A stretch of DNA of 46,990 nt from Actinomadura harenae (GTDB lineage: Bacteria > Actinomycetota > Actinomycetes > Streptosporangiales > Streptosporangiaceae): assembly GCF_003696215.1 (NCBI RefSeq), contig NZ_RFFG01000064.1, positions 1 through 46,990 on the forward strand, written 5' to 3'. The notes under the pieces are model-generated. The model did no database searches. It had not been told where the DNA came from and saw nothing but the letters and a program-made list of their open reading frames with translations. Each line of letters begins with the position of its first letter. Within the stretch, counting starts at the first letter, position 1. A program made the position numbers and the translations under genes. Shown here piece by piece: positions 15,826-23,356 of the stretch.

Positions 15826-16890
15826 GTGCCGAGGAAGTACCGGGCGGCGACGGCCGTCCTCGCGGCGCTCGCGCTGACCGCCTCCGCGTGCGGTGGCGGC
15901 TCCAAGGCCAGGACGAAGGTGACTCCCGCCCCGCCGCGTCCGACTCCGACGCCCGTGGCGCTGACGCCGCAGCTCGCGGCCGACCGCTTCAAGTCCTGGA
16001 CGGTCAACGACGACGTCGCCCGCGCGTCCGGCGACGAGCGGCTCGCCCTGAGCTGGGTCGTGGACGGGCAGTACACCCTGACCGCCGCCGAGTTCCGCAA
16101 GGCCGCCCACGACGGCGACCCGGTCCCGCGCTTCGGCTTCGGCAAGCCGATCTTCTATGTGCCGAAGTTCCAGGAGGTCAAGACGTTCCCGCAGTGGTTC
16201 GTCGCGGCCGTCCCGCGCACCGAGCAGGGCAAGCCCAAGAGCACCCGGACGGCCCTCATGGCCTTCATCCTGCGGTCGCCGGGGGACCAGTGGAAGCTCA
16301 GCGTCGAGACCGACCTCGACCCGAAGGCCAAGCTCCCCAAGGTCGTCCTGGACGCCCAGGGGTACGCGACCGCCCTGGAGACCGCCGACACCTCGGTCCT
16401 GATCAGGCCGCGCGACCTGCCCGGCATCCAGGCGACGATCGCCGCCGAGGGACCGTCCAGCGTGGCGTCCAAGGTGATGGCGTCCGGGCCGGTCACGACG
16501 GGCATGAACGCCGACATCCAGGCGGCCAGGAAGAAGGCCCGCAAGCAGGGGCTCGGGTTCTCCAGCGTGGTGGTCGCCACCCCGTACCCGATCTTCGCGC
16601 TCCGCTCCGACAAGGGCGGCGCGCTGGTGCTGTACTCCCTGTTCCGCAACAACCAGCTCTCGGTGAAGTCGAAGGACCGGCCGAAGCGCAAGCCGCCGAT
16701 CCCGCCGGAGACCGCCCATCTGCTGGACGGCACCGTCCCCGGCTATGAGATCGACTACACCGAGACGCTCCAGCTCGCCGCGGCCGACCCGGCGAACCCC
16801 AAGAGCGACGCGAACCTGCCGAAGGCCGACGTCATCGGCTACTTCGGGACGATCAGCAAGGCGACCACGCCCCTCCCCAAGCCCAGCTAG
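15826..16890 (+). CDS. Lipoprotein of unknown function, homologue of the one at 13306
   Basis: A 354-residue lipoprotein. GTG 15826 was chosen because it gives an ideal lipoprotein signal: positive PRKYR, hydrophobic TAVLAALALT, lipobox ASAC followed by GGG, with GAGGGGG about six bases upstream of the codon. ATG 15781 would add 15 residues. After a Pro/Thr linker the domain runs through SWVVDGQYTLTAAEFRK, TFPQWFVAAV, VLDAQGYATALET, PYPIFALRSDKGGALVLYSL and a C-terminal DVIGYFGTISKA, paralleling the lipoprotein at 13306. It is divergent from prfB. Probably a surface-exposed protein; the ligand or partner is unknown. Confidence 0.88.
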   Translation: MPRKYRAATAVLAALALTASACGGGSKARTKVTPAPPRPTPTPVALTPQLAADRFKSWTVNDDVARASGDERLALSWVVDGQYTLTAAEFRKAAHDGDPVPRFGFGKPIFYVPKFQEVKTFPQWFVAAVPRTEQGKPKSTRTALMAFILRSPGDQWKLSVETDLDPKAKLPKVVLDAQGYATALETADTSVLIRPRDLPGIQATIAAEGPSSVASKVMASGPVTTGMNADIQAARKKARKQGLGFSSVVVATPYPIFALRSDKGGALVLYSLFRNNQLSVKSKDRPKRKPPIPPETAHLLDGTVPGYEIDYTETLQLAAADPANPKSDANLPKADVIGYFGTISKATTPLPKPS

Positions 16891-16911
16891 GGGCGGGCCG
16901 GGCGGCCGGGG

Positions 16912-17097
16912 TCAGCCGTAGAGGCGCTGGAGCAGGAGCGCGACGAACAGCAGCGCGACCAGTCCGGCCAGGACCAGCGCGGGCGGGACGGACGGGCCGT
17001 GCCGGTGGACCTCGGCGCGGGCGGCCCGGCAGGTCGGGCACCGGCCCTCGACGACCGGCCCCGAGCAGTTCGCGCAGACCAGATGTTCGCAGCTCAT
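16912..17097 (-). CDS. Small zinc-ribbon-like membrane protein
   Basis: A 61-residue protein. Five cysteines occur in the first 23 residues (C3, C8, C11, C20, C23), with two CxxC knuckles at 8-11 and 20-23, typical of a small zinc ribbon. A single hydrophobic helix (about 39-55) follows, ending in QRLYG, so the metal site is probably cytoplasmic with a C-terminal tail anchor. GAGAGGGG precedes the ATG. It is divergent from ftsE and ends 22 bases from the lipoprotein stop. Function unknown; RNA or protein binding at the membrane is a guess. Confidence 0.82.
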   Translation of the reverse strand: MSCEHLVCANCSGPVVEGRCPTCRAARAEVHRHGPSVPPALVLAGLVALLFVALLLQRLYG

Positions 17098-17471
17098 CCG
17101 GCTGCCCCTCTCGATCGGGAACTATCTGTCACTGAGAACTTTAGGCGCGATTCCCCGGCAATCGTCGCGTCCCGGTTGTAAAGTCCTGGTGCCTGCCAGG
17201 GGTCCGTGCGGTCGAGGCGGCCCGACCTCGCCTCTACACTGCACGGGGCCACGCGGCCCGTCGAGCCGATCCGGCTCCGGCGGGGTGCGCGGCCGGACTC
17301 GTCGCAGGTGGGACGGGGTCTGAGGGCGGCCGGTTACCGGTTCCTCGGATTCAGCCCCTAAGGTCGAGTGTTCCGAGCCCGATGTAGGTCCGAGGGCTAC
17401 GCTGAGTGGTCCGTCCCCTGGGGCCGCGCGGGTCCTTCGCAAGAATGGTGCTGAACCGCCGTGATGCAGCC
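17098..17471. promoter_or_regulatory. Divergent region upstream of ftsE
   Basis: This 374-base gap has several -10-like hexamers on the plus strand: TAAAGT (17179-17184), TACACT (17235-17240) and TACGCT (17398-17403). The last lies in GGCTACGCTGA (17395-17405), identical to 3037-3047 ahead of the glutamate dehydrogenase gene. A minus-strand TAAAGT (17143-17138) could serve the small zinc-ribbon gene. None has a strong -35 partner. No small gene or tRNA is supported. Confidence 0.4.
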
Positions 17472-18161
17472 GTGATTCACTTCGACAACGTCACCAAGGG
17501 CTACAAGAACCAGAACCGGCCCGCCCTCCAGCACGTGAACGTCGCCATCGAGAAGGGCGAGTTCCTGTTCCTGGTCGGTCCCTCCGGCTCCGGTAAGTCC
17601 ACCTTCCTGCGACTGATCCTCAAGGAGGAGCGGCCGTCCCAGGGCCACGTCCACGTGGCCGGGAAGGACCTGAGCAAGCTGAGCAACTGGAAGGTCCCGC
17701 ACCTGCGCCGCCGCATCGGGTGCGTGTTCCAGGACTTCCGGCTCCTCCCCAACAAGAACGTGTTCGAGAACGTCGCGTTCGCCCTCGAGGTGATCGGCAA
17801 GCCCCGCCGGTTCATCAACAAGGTCGTCCCCGAGGTCATCGACCTCGTCGGCCTGGAGGGCAAGGCGCACCGCATGCCGGACGAGCTGTCCGGCGGCGAG
17901 CAGCAGCGTGTCGCGATCGCCCGCGCGTTCGTGAACCGGCCGATGATCCTGCTGGCGGACGAGCCGACCGGGAACATCGACCCCGCCACGTCCATCGGCA
18001 TCATGAAGGTGCTCGACCGGATCAACCGGACCGGCACCACCGTCGTCATGGCCACGCACGACGCCGCCATCGTCGACGCGTTCCGCAAGCGGGTCGTCGA
18101 GCTCGAGGACGGCCGCGTCGTCCGCGACCAGTCCCGCGGCGTCTACGGCCAGGCGTACTAA
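17472..18161 (+). CDS. ftsE: Cell division ATP-binding protein FtsE
   Basis: A 229-residue ABC ATPase, the usual FtsE length. Walker A GPSGSGKST is at 36-44, the Q-loop in VFQDFRLLP near 85, the signature LSGGEQ at 139-144, and Walker B ILLADE at 159-164, followed by the H-loop ATHD. With FtsX it forms the membrane complex that activates periplasmic peptidoglycan hydrolases during division. GTG 17472 was chosen since MIHFDNVTK is the standard family N-terminus; the ribosome site is weak and a start at ATG 17445 would add nine residues. ftsX follows 146 bases on, with its own possible -10 (TAGCCT, 18249-18254). Confidence 0.97.
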   Translation: MIHFDNVTKGYKNQNRPALQHVNVAIEKGEFLFLVGPSGSGKSTFLRLILKEERPSQGHVHVAGKDLSKLSNWKVPHLRRRIGCVFQDFRLLPNKNVFENVAFALEVIGKPRRFINKVVPEVIDLVGLEGKAHRMPDELSGGEQQRVAIARAFVNRPMILLADEPTGNIDPATSIGIMKVLDRINRTGTTVVMATHDAAIVDAFRKRVVELEDGRVVRDQSRGVYGQAY

Positions 18162-18307
18162 GCGCCCCCAACCCGACGCCGGGACGGCGCGCGACCGGGG
18201 CGACGCCCCGGGACACGCCGCCCGCGCGGCCCAGCGGTCGCAGAGCGGTAGCCTGCACCGGCACTCGAAGCTCCCACCGGGGCACAGGCGATCAAGGACA
18301 GCGAGGC

Positions 18308-19213
18308 ATGCGCGCACAGTTCGTTCTCCAGGAGATCTGGATCGGTCTCCGCCGGAACCTGACGATGACGATCTCCCTCGTCATCACCGTCGCCATCGCC
18401 ATGGCGCTCTTCGGCACCGGTCTGCTGCTGCACAACCAGGCCAACTCCTCGAAGAACTACTGGTACGACAAGATCGAGGTCTCGATCTTCCTCTGCGCGA
18501 AGACCTCCTCCAATCCATCCTGCGCGGGCAAGGAGGCGCAGCAGAGCGAGAAGGACGCGCTCAAGAGCAAGCTCCAGGCGCTGCCGCAGGTCTCCAAGGT
18601 GGAGTACGAGAGTAAGAACGATGCCTACTCTCGCTTCAAGGACCGCTTCTCGACCACGCCGGGGTTCGTTCAGAGCGTCCGCGAGGGCGACATCCCCGAC
18701 TCCTTCCGCGTCCGGCTGAAGGATCCCAAGCAGTACAAGGCGGTCTCGCAGTCCGTGCTCGGCCAGCCGGGTGTCGACCAGGTCGTCAACGAGCAGGAGA
18801 TCCTGAAGAAGTTCTTCCGGATCCTCGGCGGCCTGCAGAGCGCGGCGCTGATCATCGCGGCCATCCAGGTGGTCGCGGCGGTCCTGCTGGTCGGCAACAC
18901 CGTCCGGCTGTCGGCGTTCAACCGGCGCCGGGAGACGGGGATCATGCGCCTGGTCGGTGCGTCCAACACCTATATCCAGCTGCCCTTCATCCTGGAGGGC
19001 GCGATCGCCGGCCTGATCGGCGGCGTGCTCGCCGCGGTGCTGCTGGTGTTCTCCAAGATGCTGCTGGTCGACCGGCTCGCGAGCAACATCCAGATGGCCT
19101 CGAAGCTGGGCTGGGGTTCGGTGTCGCTGGTCATCATCGTGGCCATCTGCTTCGGCGTCCTGCTGTGCGCGGTGGCGTCCTTCCTCACCCTGCGCCGATA
19201 CCTGCGCATCTGA
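18308..19213 (+). CDS. ftsX: Cell division protein FtsX
   Basis: A 301-residue integral membrane partner of FtsE. One N-terminal helix (about 20-41) is followed by an extracytoplasmic domain of about 135 residues, then three C-terminal helices (near 175-200, 220-245 and 272-295) with the FtsX-type motif RRRETGIMRLVGAS. The extracytoplasmic domain has a cysteine pair, C63 and C72, that could form a disulfide. In E. coli this domain contacts EnvC and in mycobacteria RipC, so it is the part that would engage a local envelope partner. The start is supported by AAGGA upstream of the ATG. Confidence 0.97.
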   Translation: MRAQFVLQEIWIGLRRNLTMTISLVITVAIAMALFGTGLLLHNQANSSKNYWYDKIEVSIFLCAKTSSNPSCAGKEAQQSEKDALKSKLQALPQVSKVEYESKNDAYSRFKDRFSTTPGFVQSVREGDIPDSFRVRLKDPKQYKAVSQSVLGQPGVDQVVNEQEILKKFFRILGGLQSAALIIAAIQVVAAVLLVGNTVRLSAFNRRRETGIMRLVGASNTYIQLPFILEGAIAGLIGGVLAAVLLVFSKMLLVDRLASNIQMASKLGWGSVSLVIIVAICFGVLLCAVASFLTLRRYLRI

Positions 19214-19222
19214 TCACCCGCC

Positions 19223-19228
19223 TACACT
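19223..19228 (+). promoter_or_regulatory. Possible -10 element upstream of smpB
   Basis: TACACT fits an actinobacterial housekeeping -10 (TAnnnT) about 140 bases before the smpB start and 10 bases past the ftsX stop. No good -35 was found, so the call is tentative. Confidence 0.3.
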
Positions 19229-19367
19229 GGGCCGAGGTCCGGCGCAGCGATGCCGCCCCGTCCGCCTTCCGGACGAGGGCGGCTCCGCGTTGGGCCGACG
19301 TTCCCGTTCCGGCGCCCCCGACCGGCGCCGGGCCGGTGTGACCCGACCAGAACCGAGGCTGATTCCC

Positions 19368-19841
19368 GTGCCACGTGAGCAGGGGCGAAAGATGATCGCC
19401 CAGAACAAGCGCGCCCGGTACGACTACGAGATCGTCGACACCTGGGAGGCCGGCCTGGTGCTCATGGGCACCGAGGTCAAGGCGCTGCGCGCCGGACGGG
19501 CCTCGCTGGCCGACGGCTACGCGCACGTCATGGACCACGAGGTCTGGCTGGAGAACGTCCACATCCCGGAGTACACCGAGGGCACGTGGACCAACCATGC
19601 CCCGCGGCGCCGGCGCAAGCTCCTGCTGAACCGCCGGGAGATCTCGAAGATCGAGCAGAAGACCGACGAACCGGGGTGGACGCTGGTCCCGCTGGCGCTC
19701 TATTTCAAGGACGGCCGAGCGAAAATCGAGATCGGGCTGGGCCGTGGTAAGAAGGCGTACGACAAGCGCCAGGCCATCGCCAAGCGCGAGGCCGACCGCG
19801 AGATGCAGAAGGCGGCCGCGGCCCGGCTCAGGAGACGGTGA
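19368..19841 (+). CDS. smpB: SsrA-binding protein SmpB
   Basis: A 157-residue protein that binds tmRNA and delivers it to stalled ribosomes for trans-translation. Family landmarks are IAQNKRARYDYEI near the start, MGTEVKALRAGRASLADGYA, the VHIPEY segment, NRREI, and the basic C-terminal tail with GLGRGKKAYDKRQ and READREMQ. GTG 19368 has GAGG nine bases upstream and gives the standard MPRExGRKxIAQNK N-terminus. Its RNA partner ssrA lies about 2.4 kb downstream. The stop is almost contiguous with the next gene, suggesting co-transcription. Confidence 0.98.
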   Translation: MPREQGRKMIAQNKRARYDYEIVDTWEAGLVLMGTEVKALRAGRASLADGYAHVMDHEVWLENVHIPEYTEGTWTNHAPRRRRKLLLNRREISKIEQKTDEPGWTLVPLALYFKDGRAKIEIGLGRGKKAYDKRQAIAKREADREMQKAAAARLRRR

Positions 19842-19850
19842 AGGGTGTCG

Positions 19851-21887
19851 ATGAATCTCCGAGGCCGCAGCATGGCGCGCCGGACGATCTCGGCGGGGGC
19901 CTGCGTCGTCCTCGTCGGTGGCTCGGCGTCGGCGTGCTTCGCCGAGCAGTCCGCGATGCCCGCCGTCCGGGACTTCCTGGTCGCCTGGGAGGTCGGCAAC
20001 TACCCCGCCGCAGCCGGGCACACCATGGGGGCGGACCAGGGGCAGGTGGCCGCGGCCCTCGGAGGGGTCCGCAGCCAGCTGGACGCGGCCTCGCTGAAGC
20101 TCGACATGCTGAAGATCGTCAAGAAGGGCGACACCGCGACCGCGCAGTTCGCCGTCAAGATCGATCTAGGTGAGAACGGCGAGCCCTGGACCTACAACAG
20201 CTCGATGAACCTGCGGCGCGCGGGTTCCGGCTGGAAGATCGAGTGGGATCCGTCGATCATCCACCCGAGCCTGAAGCAGGGCCAGCGGCTCGCGGTCGTC
20301 ACACGGGTCCCCTCGCGCTCCCCGATCCAGGACCAGAACGCCAAGACGGTGCTGAGGTCGGTCCCGGCCGACCTGGTCGGGGTCGTTCCCGGCGAGCTGA
20401 AGGACCCGAAGGCCACCATCGACCAGATGGTGAAGACCACCAAGATCGAGGGCGGCCGGCGGCTGGACGGCGAGCGGCTGCTCGGCCGCGTCCGGTCCGC
20501 GCCCCCGCAGAAGTTCCTCCCCCTGCTCACCCTCGAGCGGTCCAGCGGCGACAAGCTGATCGAACGGCTCAAGCAGGTGGACGGTCTCCGGTTCCAGGTC
20601 GTCAGGATCCCGATCCAGCCGCAGTTCGCCCCCGAGGTCGTCGGCAGGCTCGGCGCGGCCACCGCCGACCGGCTGCAGCAGGTCGGCGCCCCCTACCAGC
20701 CGGGCGACACGATCGGCGTCAGCGGCCTCCAGCTGCTGCTCCAGCGCCGCCTCGCGGGCACCCCGGCGATCGATGTCGTCGCGCAGGACCCCGAGGGCAG
20801 GCAGGTCACGAAGCTGCGTTCGTGGGAGGGGCACGACCCGGCCCCGATCGTCACCACGCTCGACCGCAGGATCCAGCCGCGCGCCGACCGGGCGCTGGCG
20901 AAGGTGAAGTACCCGGCGTCCCTGGTGGCGGTCCGGCCGGGCACGGGCGACGTGCTCGCCGTGTCCAACCACGACACCGGCGGGCGCGACGAGGCCATGG
21001 AGGGCCACTACCCGCCCGGCATGGCGTTCTCCTTCATCACGGCGGACGCGCTGCTCCAGAACGGCGTCCCGAAGAGCACCCAGGTCGAGTGCCCCGCCAC
21101 GGCGGACGTGGGCGGGCAGACGGTGTCCAACCCGTCCGGCAAGGCGGCCCGCACCGGCATCCTGGAGCGCGCCTTCTCGGTGAACTGCGCCACATCCCTG
21201 GCGCAGCTCGCCACCAAGCTTCCGCCGCAGGCGCTGAGCCAGTCGGCGGCCCGGTTCGGCCTCGGCAAGGACTGGGGCGGCATCTTCCCGTCCTACGCCG
21301 GGACGATCCCCGCCACCGCCAACGACGGGCAGAAGGCGCTCGTCGCGACCGGGCAGGGCGGCGTCACCACCTCGCCGCTGGCGATGGCCGCGGCGGCCGC
21401 CGCCGTCTCGTCCGGCGTGTGGCGTCCGCCGTTCATCACCAAGGACCCGGTGGACACCCCGTCCGCGCAGGCCAAGGTGCTCGACGCGGTCGCGACCGGC
21501 GACCTGAAGCGGATGGTGCGCCGGTCCGTCCAGTCCGGTGCGGCGAAGGACGCCAACGTCGACAGCGGCGGGCAGGTCTCCGGCGTGAGCGCGGTCGTGA
21601 ACTACCAGGAGGGCGGCCAGGCCAAGACCGTCTCCTGGTTCGTCGGGTTCCGCGACGACATGGCGTTCGCGATCGCGGTCGAGGGCAAGGTGAACGCTGC
21701 GAAGATCGCCTCGACGTTCCTGAACGGCGCGCAGCCGAGCGCGCCGTCCACCACCAAGCCCCCGCAGGGGACGACCCCGGGCACCGGCGGCCAGCGTCCG
21801 CCGAACGGCACCGGCGGCGGCCAGACGCCGGGTCACACACCCGGGAACGGGACGAACCCGACGATGCAGCCCACCCGCAAGCCCTGA
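19851..21887 (+). CDS. PBP-like lipoprotein with degenerate transpeptidase active site
   Basis: A 678-residue protein. The lipoprotein signal ends at lipobox SASAC. An NTF2-like (MecA_N-type) domain occupies about 32-145, then a PBP-dimer-like region with LVGVVPGEL, then a class B transpeptidase fold, then a Gly/Pro/Thr-rich tail. The fold is evident (RIQPRADRAL, YPPG, SVNCATSLAQLA, SWFVGFRDD) but two of three catalytic motifs are gone. The YPPG-S-T-F-K motif reads YPPG-M391-A-F-S394, losing both serine nucleophile and lysine, and the KTG triad is V579-S-A581. The SxN motif (S443-V-N445) remains. It is therefore probably not a transpeptidase and unlikely to bind beta-lactams covalently. It starts 9 bases after the smpB stop, behind ftsEX, suggesting a structural or sensory division role. 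GTG 19845 is an alternative start. Confidence 0.9.
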   Translation: MNLRGRSMARRTISAGACVVLVGGSASACFAEQSAMPAVRDFLVAWEVGNYPAAAGHTMGADQGQVAAALGGVRSQLDAASLKLDMLKIVKKGDTATAQFAVKIDLGENGEPWTYNSSMNLRRAGSGWKIEWDPSIIHPSLKQGQRLAVVTRVPSRSPIQDQNAKTVLRSVPADLVGVVPGELKDPKATIDQMVKTTKIEGGRRLDGERLLGRVRSAPPQKFLPLLTLERSSGDKLIERLKQVDGLRFQVVRIPIQPQFAPEVVGRLGAATADRLQQVGAPYQPGDTIGVSGLQLLLQRRLAGTPAIDVVAQDPEGRQVTKLRSWEGHDPAPIVTTLDRRIQPRADRALAKVKYPASLVAVRPGTGDVLAVSNHDTGGRDEAMEGHYPPGMAFSFITADALLQNGVPKSTQVECPATADVGGQTVSNPSGKAARTGILERAFSVNCATSLAQLATKLPPQALSQSAARFGLGKDWGGIFPSYAGTIPATANDGQKALVATGQGGVTTSPLAMAAAAAAVSSGVWRPPFITKDPVDTPSAQAKVLDAVATGDLKRMVRRSVQSGAAKDANVDSGGQVSGVSAVVNYQEGGQAKTVSWFVGFRDDMAFAIAVEGKVNAAKIASTFLNGAQPSAPSTTKPPQGTTPGTGGQRPPNGTGGGQTPGHTPGNGTNPTMQPTRKP

Positions 21888-22148
21888 CACAAGCGGTGAG
21901 ACCTCCGCCACCATTTGGTGATCTCTTGACGTGACGGAGGCAACCCTCCGGCCCGTTCCGGACGTCTTCACAGGTGACTGAGGTGCCGCTCGGGGGGTTG
22001 CGGCCCCAGTCGCCGTGATGAGACCAGAGCCTCGTCTCGGGGGAGGCTCTGCCGTCCGGACCGGCCTGACCCTGCCGGTCGGCCCCGGTGGGCGCGACAT
22101 GTTCGCCGCCCACCGGGGCGTCACTTTTCTCCCACCCCGGGAATCCCG
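21888..22148. other. Hairpin-rich gap between the PBP-like gene and ssrA
   Basis: No gene is supported here. Visible structures are CGGAGG-CAAC-CCTCCG (21935-21950), a perfect 9-bp stem CAGAGCCTC/GAGGCTCTG (22025-22033 with 22043-22051, nine-base loop), and a strong terminator at 22082-22119 listed separately. The series resembles a short structured transcript, but I recognise no known riboswitch or RNA family. Confidence 0.5.
22082..22128 (+). terminator. Intrinsic terminator upstream of ssrA
   Basis: A perfect 13-bp stem (22082-22094 with 22107-22119) around a 12-base loop, followed by ACTTTTCT (22121-22128). A T-run is rare in this window, so this is one of its best intrinsic terminators. 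It would end transcripts from the smpB/PBP-like operon before ssrA. Confidence 0.88.
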
Positions 22149-22178
22149 TTGGCATCCACGACGTTGACCTACTAGTGT
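22149..22178 (+). promoter_or_regulatory. ssrA promoter
   Basis: TTGGCA (22149-22154) and TAGTGT (22173-22178) are separated by 18 bases, a good housekeeping-sigma promoter. It lies about 46 bases upstream of the mature tmRNA 5' end, leaving a short leader to be removed by RNase P. The leader contains two small inverted repeats: GTTGGACGCC/GGCGTCCGAC around 22184-22205 (one G-U pair) and TTGAC-AA-GTCAA around 22209-22220. Confidence 0.6.
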
Positions 22179-22223
22179 CTGGTGTTGGACGCCCAGGCGT
22201 CCGACTTCTTGACAAGTCAACAT

Positions 22224-22593
22224 GGGGGTGACCGGTCTCGACTTCGGTAGGTCGAGCCAGGGGAAGCGGGTCGAGGGTTGCTGTTGTGACCTCGTAAATC
22301 CTGTGACAGCAAACCTATAACTGCCAACAAGAAGCAGTCCGAGTTCGCTCTCGCCGCCTGAGGCGAGTAGCGACTCTGCCGGCCCGGGTACGTCTCCGCC
22401 CCGGGATCCGGCATCATCAGGAGACTCCACTCTGCCGCCCGGTCGCGGGGCAGTAGAGAACACCTAACAGCGACTGAGCCCGTCGGCGACTCGCCTGCGA
22501 GAGCGCCGGGGCTGAGAAAGCGTCAAGCAGGCTGCGCCCGGAGAAGCCCTGGCCCATCATCGAAGGACGCGGGTTCGATTCCCGCCACCTCCA
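22224..22593 (+). ncRNA. ssrA: tmRNA (transfer-messenger RNA)
   Basis: A 370-nt single-piece tmRNA. The 5' GGGGGTGACC pairs with CACCTCC (22586-22592), giving a seven-pair acceptor stem with one G-U, followed by discriminator A22593; the CCA is not encoded (the DNA reads CTA). The T-arm GCGGGTTCGATTCCCGC is just upstream. The tag reading frame starts at GCC 22323 and ends with TGA at 22359-22361, giving ANKKQSEFALAA, which ends in the ALAA degron used by ClpXP-type proteases. It rescues stalled ribosomes with SmpB, encoded 2.4 kb upstream. Pseudoknot stems are present between 22370 and 22550, but I did not fold them in full. Confidence 0.97.
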
Positions 22594-22603
22594 CTACCGC
22601 CAC

Positions 22604-22648
22604 AAGGCCCCGGAGGCCGGAAGCTCAGCTTCCAGCCTCCGGGGCCTT
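22604..22648 (+). terminator. ssrA terminator
   Basis: A perfect 14-bp stem AAGGCCCCGGAGGC/GCCTCCGGGGCCTT (22604-22617 with 22635-22648) carries an inner 6-bp stem GGAAGC-TCA-GCTTCC. It starts 11 bases after the tmRNA end and is followed by CGTGTTT. Confidence 0.92.
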
Positions 22649-22996
22649 CGTGTTTCCCGCCCCCCTCGGTGCCGCGCCGTCCTCCTCTCGCCCGCGCGGG
22701 CGAGGTGTGGCCCTGTGGCGTGTGGAGACGCCGCAGTGCACTGGCGGGGGATCGGGGGCCTTCGAGGGACGTCAGTGAGGCTGAGGCGGCTTGTCGCTCG
22801 TCCTGCTGTGCTCGTCGCGCTGTACGGCGGGGCGCGGTCGTCGTCGGGGCCGCAGCGGACCGGGGCGGGGAAGGGCCTGCGGGGGCGTTCGGTCTTGGGC
22901 GTGGGACCGGGCGTGGGACCGGGCGGGGGAGGACGTGGTCCTCCGGCCGCCCGGTCGAGTCCGGAACTCAAGGTTGGAGCTCCGGGTGTCCGCGGC
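22649..22996. other. 348-base gap without a supported gene
   Basis: It lies between the ssrA terminator and the 3' end of the SH3-like gene. A short tandem GGGCGTGGGACC-like duplication occurs around 22895-22925. Open frames here are low-complexity Arg/Pro/Gly shadows with no ribosome sites. No clear terminator for the minus-strand gene was found. Confidence 0.5.
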
Positions 22997-23356
22997 TCAG
23001 CAGAAGTGCTCGCGGTGCAGGTACCGCCGGAAGACCCAGTGGTGCCGCAGGTCGTCCCGGACGCCGCCGCGCAGCCTCACCCAGCCGCGCGGGTTGCGGC
23101 ACTTCTTGGCGTACACGTGGTGGTTGTGCTTGAGGGCTCCGATGATCCAGCTGTTGGGCCATACCCGGACGTGGAGTCCGATGCGCGGGGCCACCCTGTA
23201 GCGGCAGACCGGGCTGCTCCAGCCCGTCACCGCCGTCGCCTTCGACGCGGCGGCGGGCGTCGCCGCCTCGGCCGCGCCGGAGGAGAGCAGGGTCACGCCG
23301 CTCAGGCCGACGCCGGCGATGGCAAGGGCGATGCTCCGTCGAGTCGTCGCTCCCAT
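22997..23356 (-). CDS. Secreted SH3-like domain protein
   Basis: A 119-residue protein with a Sec signal peptide (ATTRRS, hydrophobic core, cleavage near AEA-AT at about 31). The mature part resembles a bacterial SH3b domain: LHVRVWPNS, IIGALKHNHHVYAKKC and GWVRLRGG in order, ending in RRYLHREHFC. Cysteines are C51, C86 and C119. SH3b domains often bind cell wall or act as secreted modules; no catalytic domain is attached. AGAAGGAG lies six bases before ATG 23356. It stands alone, with a long A+T-richer region upstream. Confidence 0.85.
   Translation of the reverse strand: MGATTRRSIALAIAGVGLSGVTLLSSGAAEAATPAAASKATAVTGWSSPVCRYRVAPRIGLHVRVWPNSWIIGALKHNHHVYAKKCRNPRGWVRLRGGVRDDLRHHWVFRRYLHREHFC

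Noticed and set aside
21935..22128. Known riboswitch (such as the ydaO type) upstream of ssrA
   Set aside because: Hairpins are present but none of the conserved motifs I know for those riboswitches was found, and no downstream target gene fits.
20166..22463. 765-codon minus-strand frame across the PBP-like gene and ssrA
   Set aside because: It crosses the tmRNA gene and a strong terminator, and reads as shadow low-complexity sequence.
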